DNA of 25,754 nucleotides from a virus. The position numbers were made by a program, and so were the translations under genes. Below are positions 6,693 through 16,100 of the stretch, piece after piece. The stretch is taken from positions 8,322 through 34,075 of IMG/VR virus record IMGVR_UViG_3300000176_000016; one strand, given 5' to 3'. The notes under the pieces were generated by a model, which was not told the DNA's origin, did no database searches, and worked only from the letters and a program-made list of their open reading frames with translations. Position 1 is the first letter of the stretch. The number at the start of each line of letters is the position of its first letter.

Positions 6693-6926
6693 ATGGAAAC
6701 ACAACAACTTATTGACACTGTTCTTGGATTAAGCTGTACCGTAATAGGTTGGTTTGCTAGGGAGTTGTGGACGGCTGTTAAAGAACTTAAAACAGACTTA
6801 GCTAAACTTAGAGAAGACTTACCAAAGACTTACGTAGATAGAAATGATTATCGCAGTGACATGCACGACATCAAATCTATGTTGGGTAAAATATTTGATA
6901 AGTTAGATGGTAAACAGGATAAATAA
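6693..6926 (+). CDS. Membrane-anchored coiled-coil protein, 77 aa
   Basis: It starts two bases after the previous stop. Residues about 5-22 (QLIDTVLGLSCTVIGWFA) form one hydrophobic helix. They are followed by a charged heptad-like stretch, LWTAVKELKTDLAKLREDLP, and a polar tail ending KIFDKLDGKQDK. The pattern of an N-terminal helix with GWFAR, then KxLxxDLxxLR, is common in small phage proteins near lysis or tail genes. It resembles XhlA-type haemolysin/holin helpers or spanin-like anchors in layout. It follows another small membrane protein (6205), so the two may form a membrane pair. Function unassigned. Confidence 0.62.
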   Translation: METQQLIDTVLGLSCTVIGWFARELWTAVKELKTDLAKLREDLPKTYVDRNDYRSDMHDIKSMLGKIFDKLDGKQDK

Positions 6927-6927
6927 C

Positions 6928-6943
6928 TTGTTACTAGGAACAA
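6928..6943 (+). promoter_or_regulatory. Weak hairpin holding the ribosome-binding site of the next gene
   Basis: TTGTT (6928-6932) and AACAA (6939-6943) can pair around the loop ACTAGG. The loop and the base of the 3' arm contain the AGGA (6936-6939) that serves the ATG at 6947. The stem is short and A/T-rich, so any control would be mild. Confidence 0.25.
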
Positions 6944-6946
6944 AAC

Positions 6947-7357
6947 ATGTCTTACAAATCACGTTGGGATAATGGTGGCTGGTTAGTCATCTGTGACCAG
7001 TGTGGTCGTAAATATAAAGAAAGTGAACTTCGGTTACGTTGGGACGGTCTTATGGTTTGTCCTGGAGATTGGGAACCTAGACAACCCCAAGACTTTGTAC
7101 ATGGTGTAGCTGACATCCAAGCTCCACCTTGGGTTAGATCAGAACAATCAGATCAATTTCTTTTTGTGTGTGATTTAATTACTGTAAACAGCATAGCTGA
7201 TTATGGTACTGCAGATTGTGCAACAGTGGGTACTAACAATGGTTATCGTCCATCTTGTACTTTAGAAGGATCATTTGCTATACCTGCTTCAGGTATACCT
7301 GGATGTATGATACCTAGTAAAGTAGCACCTGGACTAAATGACTTTCTTATTGGATAA
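6947..7357 (+). CDS. Cys-rich zinc-ribbon-like phage protein, 136 aa
   Basis: The N-terminal part has CDQC (Cys16 and Cys19), then GRKYKESELRLRWDGLMVC (Cys38) and PGDWEPRQPQDFVHG. I recognise this arrangement, C-x2-C, W-D-G-L-x-V-C and DWExRxPQDF, as a widely shared small protein of phage structural modules, usually annotated as hypothetical. The cysteines could hold one zinc ion, with a fourth ligand not obvious. The second half (from about residue 65) is beta-rich and lacks charge. The gene stands just ahead of the head-tail connector, so a role in neck or tail assembly is likely. The start ATG has AGGAAC upstream, partly inside a small hairpin. Confidence 0.7.
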   Translation: MSYKSRWDNGGWLVICDQCGRKYKESELRLRWDGLMVCPGDWEPRQPQDFVHGVADIQAPPWVRSEQSDQFLFVCDLITVNSIADYGTADCATVGTNNGYRPSCTLEGSFAIPASGIPGCMIPSKVAPGLNDFLIG

Positions 7358-7360
7358 ACT

Positions 7361-8137
7361 ATGAGTTCTACTTACAGTATTAATAGCAGCCAAATTATTT
7401 CCCTAGCACTAGGTAGGTTAGGTGTGCTTGAGATTGGTGATACTCCTGATACCAATACATACAACAATGCTTTAATGTCTCTTAACTTACTCATTAAACA
7501 AATGAGTGTAGATGGATTAAAGCTATGGAAAATAACTGAACTTATTATTCCTACTACATCTGGTCAAACATCTTATGTATTAGGTGGGTCTACATCTACT
7601 TTGATGTATGACTCTTTAAATCCTACTGTAGCTATTACTGACAAACCACTTAAAATTATCCAAGGGTTTTATCGTAATATTCAAGTAACTCCTAACATAG
7701 ATACACCTGTACTTATTGTTTCTAAACAAGAGTACAACATGTTAGGTTCTAAGTTTTCTACTGGTACAGCTAACACTTTGTTTTATGATCCTAGAGAAAA
7801 CAATGGTATCTTATATGTGTACTTAACACCAGATCTTAACTCTCAAACAAACATTCAGTTACATGTTGTAGCTCAAATGCCTTTGAATGATATTACTCTA
7901 GGTACTGGTACTTCTACTGATACTCCTGATTTTCCTATTGAATGGCAAAACACTTTAGTATGGGGACTAGCTGATGAGTTGGCTATGCAGTATGGTGTTC
8001 CAGTTAACTCTAGACAAGAGATAGCAGCAAGAGCACTGGTGTATAAAGAAAAGCTCTCTGATTGGGATGTAGAGGCTTCTAGCACGTTCTTTATGCCTGA
8101 CTTTAGATCTACCAACCCAAACTCTTACGGACGTTAA
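7361..8137 (+). CDS. Head-tail connector / packaged-DNA stabilisation protein (P22 gp4-like)
   Basis: 258 residues. The N-terminus has SINSSQIISLALGRLGVLEIGD, then NNALMSLNLLIKQMSVDGLKLWK, then a beta segment IIPTTSGQTSYVLGG. The order of helix, NxAxxxLNxLIKxxxxDGLxLW and TxxGxxSYxLG is typical of the P22 gp4 family (tail accessory factor), functionally close to T7 gp11. The C-terminal part has PIEWQNTLVWGLADELAMQYGVP, also conserved in these proteins. In P22 twelve copies sit under the portal ring and close the head after packaging. The gp10-like hub gene follows by one base, as expected. The family is confidently placed by motif and order. Confidence 0.83.
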   Translation: MSSTYSINSSQIISLALGRLGVLEIGDTPDTNTYNNALMSLNLLIKQMSVDGLKLWKITELIIPTTSGQTSYVLGGSTSTLMYDSLNPTVAITDKPLKIIQGFYRNIQVTPNIDTPVLIVSKQEYNMLGSKFSTGTANTLFYDPRENNGILYVYLTPDLNSQTNIQLHVVAQMPLNDITLGTGTSTDTPDFPIEWQNTLVWGLADELAMQYGVPVNSRQEIAARALVYKEKLSDWDVEASSTFFMPDFRSTNPNSYGR

Positions 8138-8138
8138 T

Positions 8139-9986
8139 ATGACAACCGAAAGAATAGCACTTACACAACCAATAGATAGTCGTACAGGATCTTTTGCATC
8201 TGATGCGTATTGTGCTAACGTTTTCTTTGATACTAGTAATGGTAAAAGAGATTGGGTTAAAAGACCTGGGCTAACTAAAGCTACTACTATTGCTAGTGGA
8301 ACAGCACAAGGTTTAACTGCTTACAACGGTAATTTAGTATCTGTTATTAATAACACTGTTTACCAAATTAATCCCAGTAGCTACGCTGTTACTACTTTAG
8401 GATCAACGTCTGCATCTACAAGCCAAAGTTATTTTGTAAACACATTTCTTAATAACTATTTGTTTTTTCATAATAAAGTTAATGGTTATTTACTAAACCA
8501 ATCAGGAACTTTAAGTACTATTAATAACACAACTGTTGTAGCTATTAGCATTGACAACCCTGGTTTAAACTATAGTACAGGTATTACTCTTAGCTTTTCT
8601 TCTGGTAGTGTTGCTGCTACTGCTACAGTTGTATCGGGAAATATAACTACTGTAACCATTACCAATCCTGGCAGTGGATACTCTAGTGCTCCTACTTGTA
8701 CAATTAATCTACCTGCTACACAAACTCCTACTGGTTCTGGTACTACTGGCTTTTACACTGTGTCTGTATCTAGTGCTAGTGGTATATACACAGGTATGTT
8801 TGCTAGTGGAACAGGCATAGCACCCAATGCTGTGGTTACTAGCATCAATGGAACAGCAATAACTTTAAATATTCCAAACACAGCTACTGTATCAGGTACT
8901 ATTACCTTTCAAGATTTAGGTTCTGGAGCAGTGTTAACTCCTGCTCTTAACTCATTCCCTGCGGGTCCTTTTGTATCTGGTGCTGTGTTTTTAGACCAAT
9001 ACGTATTTATTGGTACAACTAACAACCGTATATACAACTGCAACGTTGGTGACCCAACTCAATGGAATGCTCTTAGTTTTTTAAGCTTTGAACAAACAGG
9101 AGACACATTAGTTAGTATTGCTAAACATTTAAACTACCTTATAGCTTACGGTTCTTCTACTACCCAATTCTTTTATGATGTTGGTAATGCTGTTGGTTCA
9201 CCTCTTACTGTAGCTCCTAGCTACACTATGGAAATAGGTTGTGCTAATGGAGACAGTCTTGTTGCTACTAGTAACACAGTTGTGTGGGTAGCTACTACAA
9301 AGACTTATGGTAAGTCTGTGTACCTTATGGATGGAGTATCTCCTATTAAAGTATCTACTAGCCATATAGATAGGCACTTAGAAGCCGATTCATTAACACA
9401 CGTATCTGCTTATGTGTATAAGATAAATGGTCATACCTTTTATATACTAACGCTATATAACACCAATAAAACTTTAGTCTATGACTTAGATGAAAAGATG
9501 TGGTACACCTGGACTTCTTACAACGGTTCATCTGAAAACTATTTTGTACCTACATTTTATGCAGATGCTAATAATACTCCCTACTGTTTAGACAGCACTA
9601 GTGGTAATTTGTACTACTTTAATACTAATGTTTACCAAGATAATGGTCAACCTATCTATTGTAGGTCTGTTACAGACATTAGAGACAACGGTACTACCAA
9701 ACGTAAATTCTACGGCAGACTAGAAATCATTGGAGACAAAGTAGCTGGTAACATGTACATCAGTCATTCTGGTAATGACTACGCTAGTTACTCTACTCCT
9801 AGGGTTGTTAACCTTAATGCTCCTAGAGCACAGGTATACCTTAGTGGAGCTGACAGACGTAGGTCTTGGCAGTTTTTATGCTATGACAATGTTCCTCTTA
9901 GGTTAGATGCTGCTGAGATTGATTTTAGACTTGGTGAAATGGACCAAGAACAATCTGTTGGTAGCGGTACTCAATACAAGAGGTAG
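8139..9986 (+). CDS. Tail hub / packaged-DNA stabilisation protein (P22 gp10-like) with an inserted beta module
   Basis: 615 residues, starting one base after the gp4-like gene. The N-terminus and the stretch from about residue 270 match the P22 gp10 pattern: RDWVKRPGL near residue 37, then YVFIGTTNNRIYNCNVGDP, DTLVSIAKHLNYLIAYGS and KSVYLMDGVSPIKVST. The end is polar, with YLSGADRRRSWQFLCYDN. Hexameric gp10 forms the tail hub and holds the spikes and needle. Between about residues 134 and 258 lies material not needed for the hub fold. It comprises two NPGxxY type repeats (DNPGLNYSTG, NPGSGYSSAP) and a segment of the form GMFASGTGIAPNAVVTSING. This looks like a surface-exposed insertion. The same GSGYxxAP motif occurs in the virion protein encoded at 614. 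Confidence 0.82.
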   Translation: MTTERIALTQPIDSRTGSFASDAYCANVFFDTSNGKRDWVKRPGLTKATTIASGTAQGLTAYNGNLVSVINNTVYQINPSSYAVTTLGSTSASTSQSYFVNTFLNNYLFFHNKVNGYLLNQSGTLSTINNTTVVAISIDNPGLNYSTGITLSFSSGSVAATATVVSGNITTVTITNPGSGYSSAPTCTINLPATQTPTGSGTTGFYTVSVSSASGIYTGMFASGTGIAPNAVVTSINGTAITLNIPNTATVSGTITFQDLGSGAVLTPALNSFPAGPFVSGAVFLDQYVFIGTTNNRIYNCNVGDPTQWNALSFLSFEQTGDTLVSIAKHLNYLIAYGSSTTQFFYDVGNAVGSPLTVAPSYTMEIGCANGDSLVATSNTVVWVATTKTYGKSVYLMDGVSPIKVSTSHIDRHLEADSLTHVSAYVYKINGHTFYILTLYNTNKTLVYDLDEKMWYTWTSYNGSSENYFVPTFYADANNTPYCLDSTSGNLYYFNTNVYQDNGQPIYCRSVTDIRDNGTTKRKFYGRLEIIGDKVAGNMYISHSGNDYASYSTPRVVNLNAPRAQVYLSGADRRRSWQFLCYDNVPLRLDAAEIDFRLGEMDQEQSVGSGTQYKR

Positions 9987-9988
9987 TT

Positions 9989-10885
9989 ATGAATCAAATA
10001 GTAGAAGCCATTAATTCTGTAGCTAATAAAGAAGGGTTTAACCTAAGTACTTCAGAAAGCAAATTAGCTTTAGCTAAAGTATTGTTAAAAGAAGAACAAA
10101 TTGAAAATTCCATTGTTCATAGATTTGGTGGAGGGCTGTATATTAGGGAAGCACATTATCCCAAAAATACTCTCATAGTAGGTCAAGAACATGTCTCTGA
10201 GCATATGAATGTTTTGCTTAAGGGTAGCATTAACGTTATAGATGGAAACGGTTCTATACAGACTTTAACAGCTCCACATATGTTTGTAGCTAAAGCAGGT
10301 AGCAAAGTAGGCTTTACATTAGAAGATGTTGTGTGGCAAAATATCTATGTTACTAATAGTACTGATGTAGAATACTTAGAGTCAATATTATTTATATCCC
10401 CAGACATTCTTAAAGAACATCAACAAGAAAAGTTAAGTAAAGAGTATTCTTTATACCAAGAAGATCGAGAAGACTTTTTATTGATGGTTCAAGAATCTGG
10501 TTGGACTTTAGAAGACATAGAGTTAGCATCTAAATATAGAAAAGATTGCATTCCTTTTCCAGATGGTAGTTATAGCATTTGTTCTGGTGATTCACCAATA
10601 CAAGGTAAAGGAATGTTTTCTACTGCTTTAATAAAACAAGATAGTGTTATTGCTCCTATGAGGCTTGGAGGGTTAAGAACTCCTGCTGGTTATCTTGTTA
10701 ATCATTCTAAGCGTCCTAATGCAAAAGCTATTTTAACGGGTTTTAATGACATGTTCTTAGTAACATTGAGGGATATAGGTGGTATGGTAGGTGGTGATTT
10801 AGGTGAAGAAATAACTGTTGACTATAGACAAGTTATGAAATTAAACAATATTTGGAAAGGAGACAAAACATGTCTGCTGGAATAA
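9989..10885 (+). CDS. Cupin-SET fusion: putative protein-lysine methyltransferase in the tail module
   Basis: 298 residues, starting two bases after the hub gene. Residues about 45-125 resemble a cupin or jelly roll. They include YIREAHYPKNTLIVGQEH, with His68 and His72 in the metal-binding stretch, MNVLLKGSINV, APHMFVAKAGSKVGFTLED and VWQNIYVT. Residues about 195-285 are a SET domain: GKGMF at 206-210 (AdoMet-binding GxG), NHSKRPNA at 238-245, and GEEITVDY at 272-279 with the Tyr279 expected at the active site. SET proteins usually methylate lysines using AdoMet. Cupin proteins of this type often lie beside P22-like tail genes. Post-SET cysteines are absent. The 3' end overlaps the next gene by 16 bases. 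SET activity and targets (virion or host proteins) are inferred; the domain calls are fairly strong. Confidence 0.78.
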   Translation: MNQIVEAINSVANKEGFNLSTSESKLALAKVLLKEEQIENSIVHRFGGGLYIREAHYPKNTLIVGQEHVSEHMNVLLKGSINVIDGNGSIQTLTAPHMFVAKAGSKVGFTLEDVVWQNIYVTNSTDVEYLESILFISPDILKEHQQEKLSKEYSLYQEDREDFLLMVQESGWTLEDIELASKYRKDCIPFPDGSYSICSGDSPIQGKGMFSTALIKQDSVIAPMRLGGLRTPAGYLVNHSKRPNAKAILTGFNDMFLVTLRDIGGMVGGDLGEEITVDYRQVMKLNNIWKGDKTCLLE

Positions 10886-11523
10886 CTTTAACTGGTCTTG
10901 CTGCTGGTGTATCTGTAGCTGCTGGTGTTAACGCTCTTACTGGTGGTAGCATAACTAATGCTTTGGGAATTGGTGGAGGTTCAAAAGCAGGTACTGCAGC
11001 TACAAATGCAGCTAATCCTATGGCTCCATATCAAGCTCAATTAGCTCAAATGTATGCTGGATATTTACAACCAGGTCAATCTGCTAATCCCCAAGCTATG
11101 CCTGGATTTACTCAATTTCAAACAGGTGTTGTTGCTCCTGCTGAACAAGCTTCTCAAAGAGCTGCTGCTAATACAGGTATGTTGTACTCTGGTAATGAAG
11201 CTCAAGCCTTACAAGGTGTAGCACAACAAGGTTATTCAGGATTTATGAATAACTATTTAAGTCAATTGTCTGGTGGAGCTGGAGCTGGATTTAATCCTGC
11301 TGCTGCTGCTCAACTAGGTGCAACACAACAAAATGCTCAACAACAAGCTATTATGCAAGGTCTTGGAGCAGTTTCTACTGGATTATCTGGATTATCTGGT
11401 CAATTTGGTGGTGGAGCAAATACATCAGCTATGTCTACTCCTGGGTATCAAACACAAGGTGGAAGCTACACTGGTCCCACTTTAAATTCTAATAATTCAG
11501 ATATAAGCGGTAGTTTGTCTTAA
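10870..11523 (+). CDS. Internal virion / DNA-ejection protein, small (P22 gp7-like), 217 aa
   Basis: ATG 10870 is chosen because AAAGGAG lies at 10856-10862; an in-frame TTG at 10852 falls upstream of this site. It overlaps the SET gene by 16 bases. The N-terminal 45 residues are Gly/Ala-rich and hydrophobic (ITLTGLAAGVSVAAGVNALTGG). After this come Gln/Ala-rich helices, including YQAQLAQMYAGYL, AANTGMLYSGNEAQALQG and GYSGFMNNYLSQL. The 'GxxYSGxxxxAL' block is typical of small ejection proteins of podoviruses. The last 60 residues are Gly/Ser/Asn-rich. In P22 and T7 such proteins leave the capsid and build a conduit in the cell envelope. Next to two larger proteins of the same class, the call is good. 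Confidence 0.77.
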   Translation: MSAGITLTGLAAGVSVAAGVNALTGGSITNALGIGGGSKAGTAATNAANPMAPYQAQLAQMYAGYLQPGQSANPQAMPGFTQFQTGVVAPAEQASQRAAANTGMLYSGNEAQALQGVAQQGYSGFMNNYLSQLSGGAGAGFNPAAAAQLGATQQNAQQQAIMQGLGAVSTGLSGLSGQFGGGANTSAMSTPGYQTQGGSYTGPTLNSNNSDISGSLS

Positions 11524-11540
11524 TAAACAGGAAATAAATT

Positions 11541-13178
11541 ATGGCTTACTTAATGTCCGATGTTGCTGCTGGTAGTCAAGCTGCGTTACAGTTACAGCAG
11601 AATATGGCTGCTGCACCTAATGTGCAACAAGTTGAAGCCAATAAAATGCAAGAGCAACAAAATACTCTGCAAAAACAACAGGTTCAAATACAACAAGAAC
11701 AAGCTACTGTTGAAAAAACTAAACTAGCTAATTTAGTTGATACGTATGGTTTACAAGCTGCACAAGACTCTAAACAAAAATTAGCTGCAATAGTTCAAAC
11801 TCCTGAGTTTAAAACAGGTAATGAAGTTAAACGTCTTCAATTAATATCTCAAGCCCAAGCAGAAACAAATGATATGAATGGGTTTGTTAAAACAACTGCT
11901 GCTATTGATAAAGCACAACTTAATCAAATAACAACAGAACTTAAACAAAGAGAAGCTGATGGTTTAACTATTGGTAGTGCTTATGCAACTATTAAAGATG
12001 CTTCTCCTGAAGCATTTCCTAGTTTGTTAGAACAAATGTCTCCTGAACAACACAAAGCTATTGAGAGTCAAATACCTAACTTCTTTAAAGAGAACGATCC
12101 TAAATTACAAAAGTCTCAACTAGAAGCTTTGTTTGAAAATACTTCTGGTAAAAATTTATTAGCAACTTCTCAAATGAGAGAAGAACTAGCTAATATACAA
12201 AAAACAATACAATATGAACACGATAGAGTTAAAGAACAAATAGCTGAAGGAAAACGCATTTCAGGTACAACTGATAAAGAAACTAAATTAGAACTTTCTC
12301 AATTTAATTCTTATTACCGTGCTTCATCTAGAATAGATACGCTTAATAAAAAAGAACTTGGTGAATTAGAAGCTTCTTATAAAGAAGCTCTTAAAAAAGA
12401 CCAACAAAAAACTGGTTTGTTTGGTATGTTTTCTTCAGCTTCAGAAAAAGCATCTACAGATAAAAATAAATTTTTAGATTTACTTTCTACTAAAGCTTGG
12501 AATGATTTACAAGAAAAGAAAAAAGAAATAGTAGAAGCTAAACTAGATGCTCTTGAAGCTTTACCAGAAGGTAAAGAAAAAGATCGTTTGTATGACATAT
12601 TACAAAAAAACTTGCAGTCTGTTACTTTAGGTCCAGGTGAAAAACTAGAACAAGATAAGCCTACAACAAGTAAAGAAACTACTACACCAACTGAATCTAC
12701 TTCTAAACCTTACTTAGATAGTAAAGGTAATGTTAAACCAGATTGGAAAAGACCAGATGGTTCTACAAAAGGTCCTGGATGGTTAGGTAAACAAAAAAGT
12801 AACAGTGGAAAAGACATGAGTGAGTATTCTATTGGTACTGAAATAAATGGTAAAGAAGTAGACATACCTACATTTGTTCCTGGTCTAACACAAAAAGAAA
12901 TAGACTTTTTAAAGACAGAGCCTAATGTAAAAGACATTCCAGATTCTATTTTTAATAAGGCTAAAACTCATGCTGACAAACTAATTAGTGCAGGTAAGTC
13001 TCCGTTTAAAGAATGGGATGACACCAGTTTAAAAGAGTGGAACAAAGGATCAAAAGATACTAGTAACAAATACACAGAACAAAATCCAGCTAAACCTACT
13101 TCTAAAAATGAGTACGATAAATTACCACCAGGTAGCTACTATATGCAAGATGGTACATTAAAACGTAAGAAAGGTTAA
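11541..13178 (+). CDS. Internal virion / DNA-ejection protein, middle (coiled-coil), 545 aa
   Basis: AGGAAAT precedes ATG 11541. Residues about 15-80 are Gln/Ala-rich and helical (QLQQNMAAAPNVQQVEANKM, TLQKQQVQIQQEQATVEK). A long Lys/Glu/Gln-rich helical region follows, to about residue 370. A Thr/Ser/Lys-rich linker leads to a C-terminal module at about 425-490 with MSEYSIGTEINGKEVDIPTF, then VPGLTQKEIDFL and HADKLISAGKSPFKEWD. From memory this module recurs at the ends of ejection and other virion proteins in many podoviruses. It would be part of the ejected set with the genes on either side. No lytic transglycosylase motif is visible. The family is inferred from composition, order and the end module. 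Confidence 0.74.
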   Translation: MAYLMSDVAAGSQAALQLQQNMAAAPNVQQVEANKMQEQQNTLQKQQVQIQQEQATVEKTKLANLVDTYGLQAAQDSKQKLAAIVQTPEFKTGNEVKRLQLISQAQAETNDMNGFVKTTAAIDKAQLNQITTELKQREADGLTIGSAYATIKDASPEAFPSLLEQMSPEQHKAIESQIPNFFKENDPKLQKSQLEALFENTSGKNLLATSQMREELANIQKTIQYEHDRVKEQIAEGKRISGTTDKETKLELSQFNSYYRASSRIDTLNKKELGELEASYKEALKKDQQKTGLFGMFSSASEKASTDKNKFLDLLSTKAWNDLQEKKKEIVEAKLDALEALPEGKEKDRLYDILQKNLQSVTLGPGEKLEQDKPTTSKETTTPTESTSKPYLDSKGNVKPDWKRPDGSTKGPGWLGKQKSNSGKDMSEYSIGTEINGKEVDIPTFVPGLTQKEIDFLKTEPNVKDIPDSIFNKAKTHADKLISAGKSPFKEWDDTSLKEWNKGSKDTSNKYTEQNPAKPTSKNEYDKLPPGSYYMQDGTLKRKKG

Positions 13179-13180
13179 TC

Positions 13181-16100
13181 ATGGCTGATTTTGGACAAGG
13201 TGATGAGGTTGTATCTAAACCTAAGTCTTCTTGGGGACATGATGATGAAGTTGTATCTACTAAACAAGCTTCTGTAGAAACAAAACAGTCTATTGGTGGA
13301 CCTGTTAGTAACTTAGCTCGTACTACTACAGAAAGTGTTTTACCAGGTTTAGGTGGTCTTGCAGGAGCTGCTGCTGGTGCTAGTGCTGTAACTCCATTAG
13401 CTGAAGGTGTTTTAGCTGTTGGTGGTCCAGCAGGACCTATTATTGCTGGTGCTTTAGAATTAGGTGGTGCAGGATTAGGTGCTTATTTAGGAGCAGAAGG
13501 AGTTGCTTCTGTTCAAGATAAGTTGCATCAATTAATAGCTCCAGAAGACTTTGAACAAAGAAAACTACAAAGAAAACAAAACCCAGCTACTACTTTTGTA
13601 GGTAATATAGCTGGAGGTGTTGTTGGGTTATCTCCTAAAGTTGCTGTAGATACAACTGCTAAAGTTATTAACACTGCTATGAAAGCTAGAGCTGCATCTG
13701 CTGCTGCTCAAGCTGGTGTATCTGCTGGTACTCAATTAGCTACTACGGGTACTGTTGATCCATTAGAAATGGGTGTGGCTGCTGTTACTGGTGCAGTGTT
13801 ACCAGGAACAAATCGTTTAGGAACACCATTTGCTGGTGTAGGTAAAGCTATTGGTGAAACTGTTGCTAATGTATTTAAACCTGGTAAACCAACAACTAAA
13901 ACAAAACCTTTTGATTTACCAGATCGCCCTTTAGAAACAGCTACTCCAGAAGAAAAAACTGAATACATTAAAAAATTAGAAGCTATTAAAACTGAACGTG
14001 ATTCTAAAGCTCCTTTAGTTGAAGCTGCTATTAGAAATAAAGAGACTGGTGAAATAGAGCGTATGGGTCCTAAACATGACCAAGCTCGTAAAGATGATAT
14101 TAGAGAAAACCCTAATTACGAAGAAGGGTTTATAGATGAGCGTGGTAACTTTCACGAGCGTACTGCTGCTGTAGATCAAGCTAAACGTTCTGGTCAAATA
14201 CCAGAAGATCATGTACTTGAGAATCCTCCTGGTGAAACACCTGGGTTACATTCAGGTGATCTACGTAAAGCAGGTGACAAACGTTTTGAAATTACTGACG
14301 AACAACCTGTTGGCGAACCTAAACCTCCTGTTGAAGAAGGTCCTAAGACTCGTGAAGAACATAAAAAAGCTATTGATGATTTAGAGTACGATATTTTTGT
14401 AACACACGAAATAGATTTGCAAGAAGCTAAAAAAATGGGCGATACCGATGGTGTTGCTGAAATTGAATCTAGAATAAAAAGGGATCAAGAAAAGTTAGAA
14501 CAACTTAGTAAAGACATTCCACCAGTTCAATTTGATAATCCACTTAAACCTACTTGGGAAGAGTTGCACGATCATCTTTGGAATGCTAATAAAGTAGGAG
14601 AAGCTTTTGATAAAATTCTTAATGCAGACATTGGTTCTAAAGGACAACAATTTTTAATTAAAGCTCTTAATCAATCTCAATTTATTCGTGATGCTAAATT
14701 AGAATTTTCTAAAGAATTTCTTAAATATATAGATAAAGATGGGTTTGAAAAACAAGATGCTGTTGGTTTATATACTGGAAATTCTATACATAAAGTAGAG
14801 CTTGGGAAAGAAGGTAGTTTAACAACACTGCTGCATGAAGCTATTCATGCTGGTACTCAAAAACTTCTTACTCAAGGTAATCATCCTGCTGCTATTAAAC
14901 TCCAAAAATTATTTGAAGAGTTTGAAGAAAAATATAACGCTGACTATAAAAAAGAAATGGAGTTATATAAAGAAAATAAACCAAATGCTACACCAGCTGA
15001 ACTTAAAGATTATGAACAATTTTATCATGAACAAAACAAACCTTATGGTTTAACAGATGTTGATGAATTTATTGCTGAAGCTTTTACTAACAAAGATTTT
15101 CAAAAATTACTTGGATCAATTAAGTCTAAAGAACCAAACACTGTTATTGGTGACATGTGGGAAAGTTTTAAAGATACTGTTCGTAAAGGCTTAAATATTC
15201 CAGAATCACAACGTACAGCATTTGATGATGCAATTGAACATGGTACTAAACTTATTGAAGAATCTAAAAGTTATTCAGCTTTAAATGTGTTTTCTGTAAG
15301 AACTTCTCCCTCTGTTGTTAAAGCTGCTGAAAAAATAGACCCTCGTTCTATTCCTAATGAAAAAGAATTTTATGAACATGCGACAGATATTTATGAACGT
15401 TATGGCGAAGAAGTAGCCATCAAGTTTTTTGAAGACTATAACAAAAATCTTAAAGAACAATCTATTCCTGTTCCTAATAACATGGAAGAGTTGGATGATG
15501 CTTTTCATAAACTAAATACATTTCAAACTAAAGATAGATCAGAAAATGTATCTTGGTATAAAGAAAATACAGAAAATGGTGTAACAGCAGAAGATCGAAC
15601 CAAATGGTTTGATATGCGTGAGCGTGGTGAAGAGTTACCACCAGAAGCTAAAGCTGTATTAGACGTTATTGACCAAGAAAATTTAGCATTAGTTCGTAAG
15701 ATCAAGGCTATGGGTGGTGATGTTGGTGATGAGTTTGTTAAAGGTCAATCTCGTATAAGAATTTTTGGTGATGTTCAAAGCAATTGGCTTAACACTATTA
15801 AAGAGTTTTTTAGTAATGGTGGAGCACTAGGAGATAAAATTGCTGACCAAGCTAACGCTGCTATGGAACGTAAAGTGTTTGGGCTAGAGACTTGGACTAC
15901 TGATCCCAAAGTTGAGGGTGCTGCTGTTAAAAAAGAAACTGGTCGTGTTATTGAGATGCACAGACATCTAGAAGATACAACCTATTCATACCAAGACGGT
16001 TCTGGTAAATGGCAAACTGTTCCTGTTAAAAAAGGAACATCAATCTGGGAATGGAAAGACGGTAAAAGAAAACAAATTGGACATTCAGAAAAGCTGGACT

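Noticed and set aside
10852-10870. TTG at 10852 as start of the small ejection gene
   Set aside because: The good AAAGGAG site lies between it and ATG 10870, so ATG 10870 is the likely start.
10981-11520. Repeat-like Gln/Ala/Gly stretches as DNA repeats
   Set aside because: They are amino-acid composition bias in an ejection protein with varied codons, not tandem DNA repeats.
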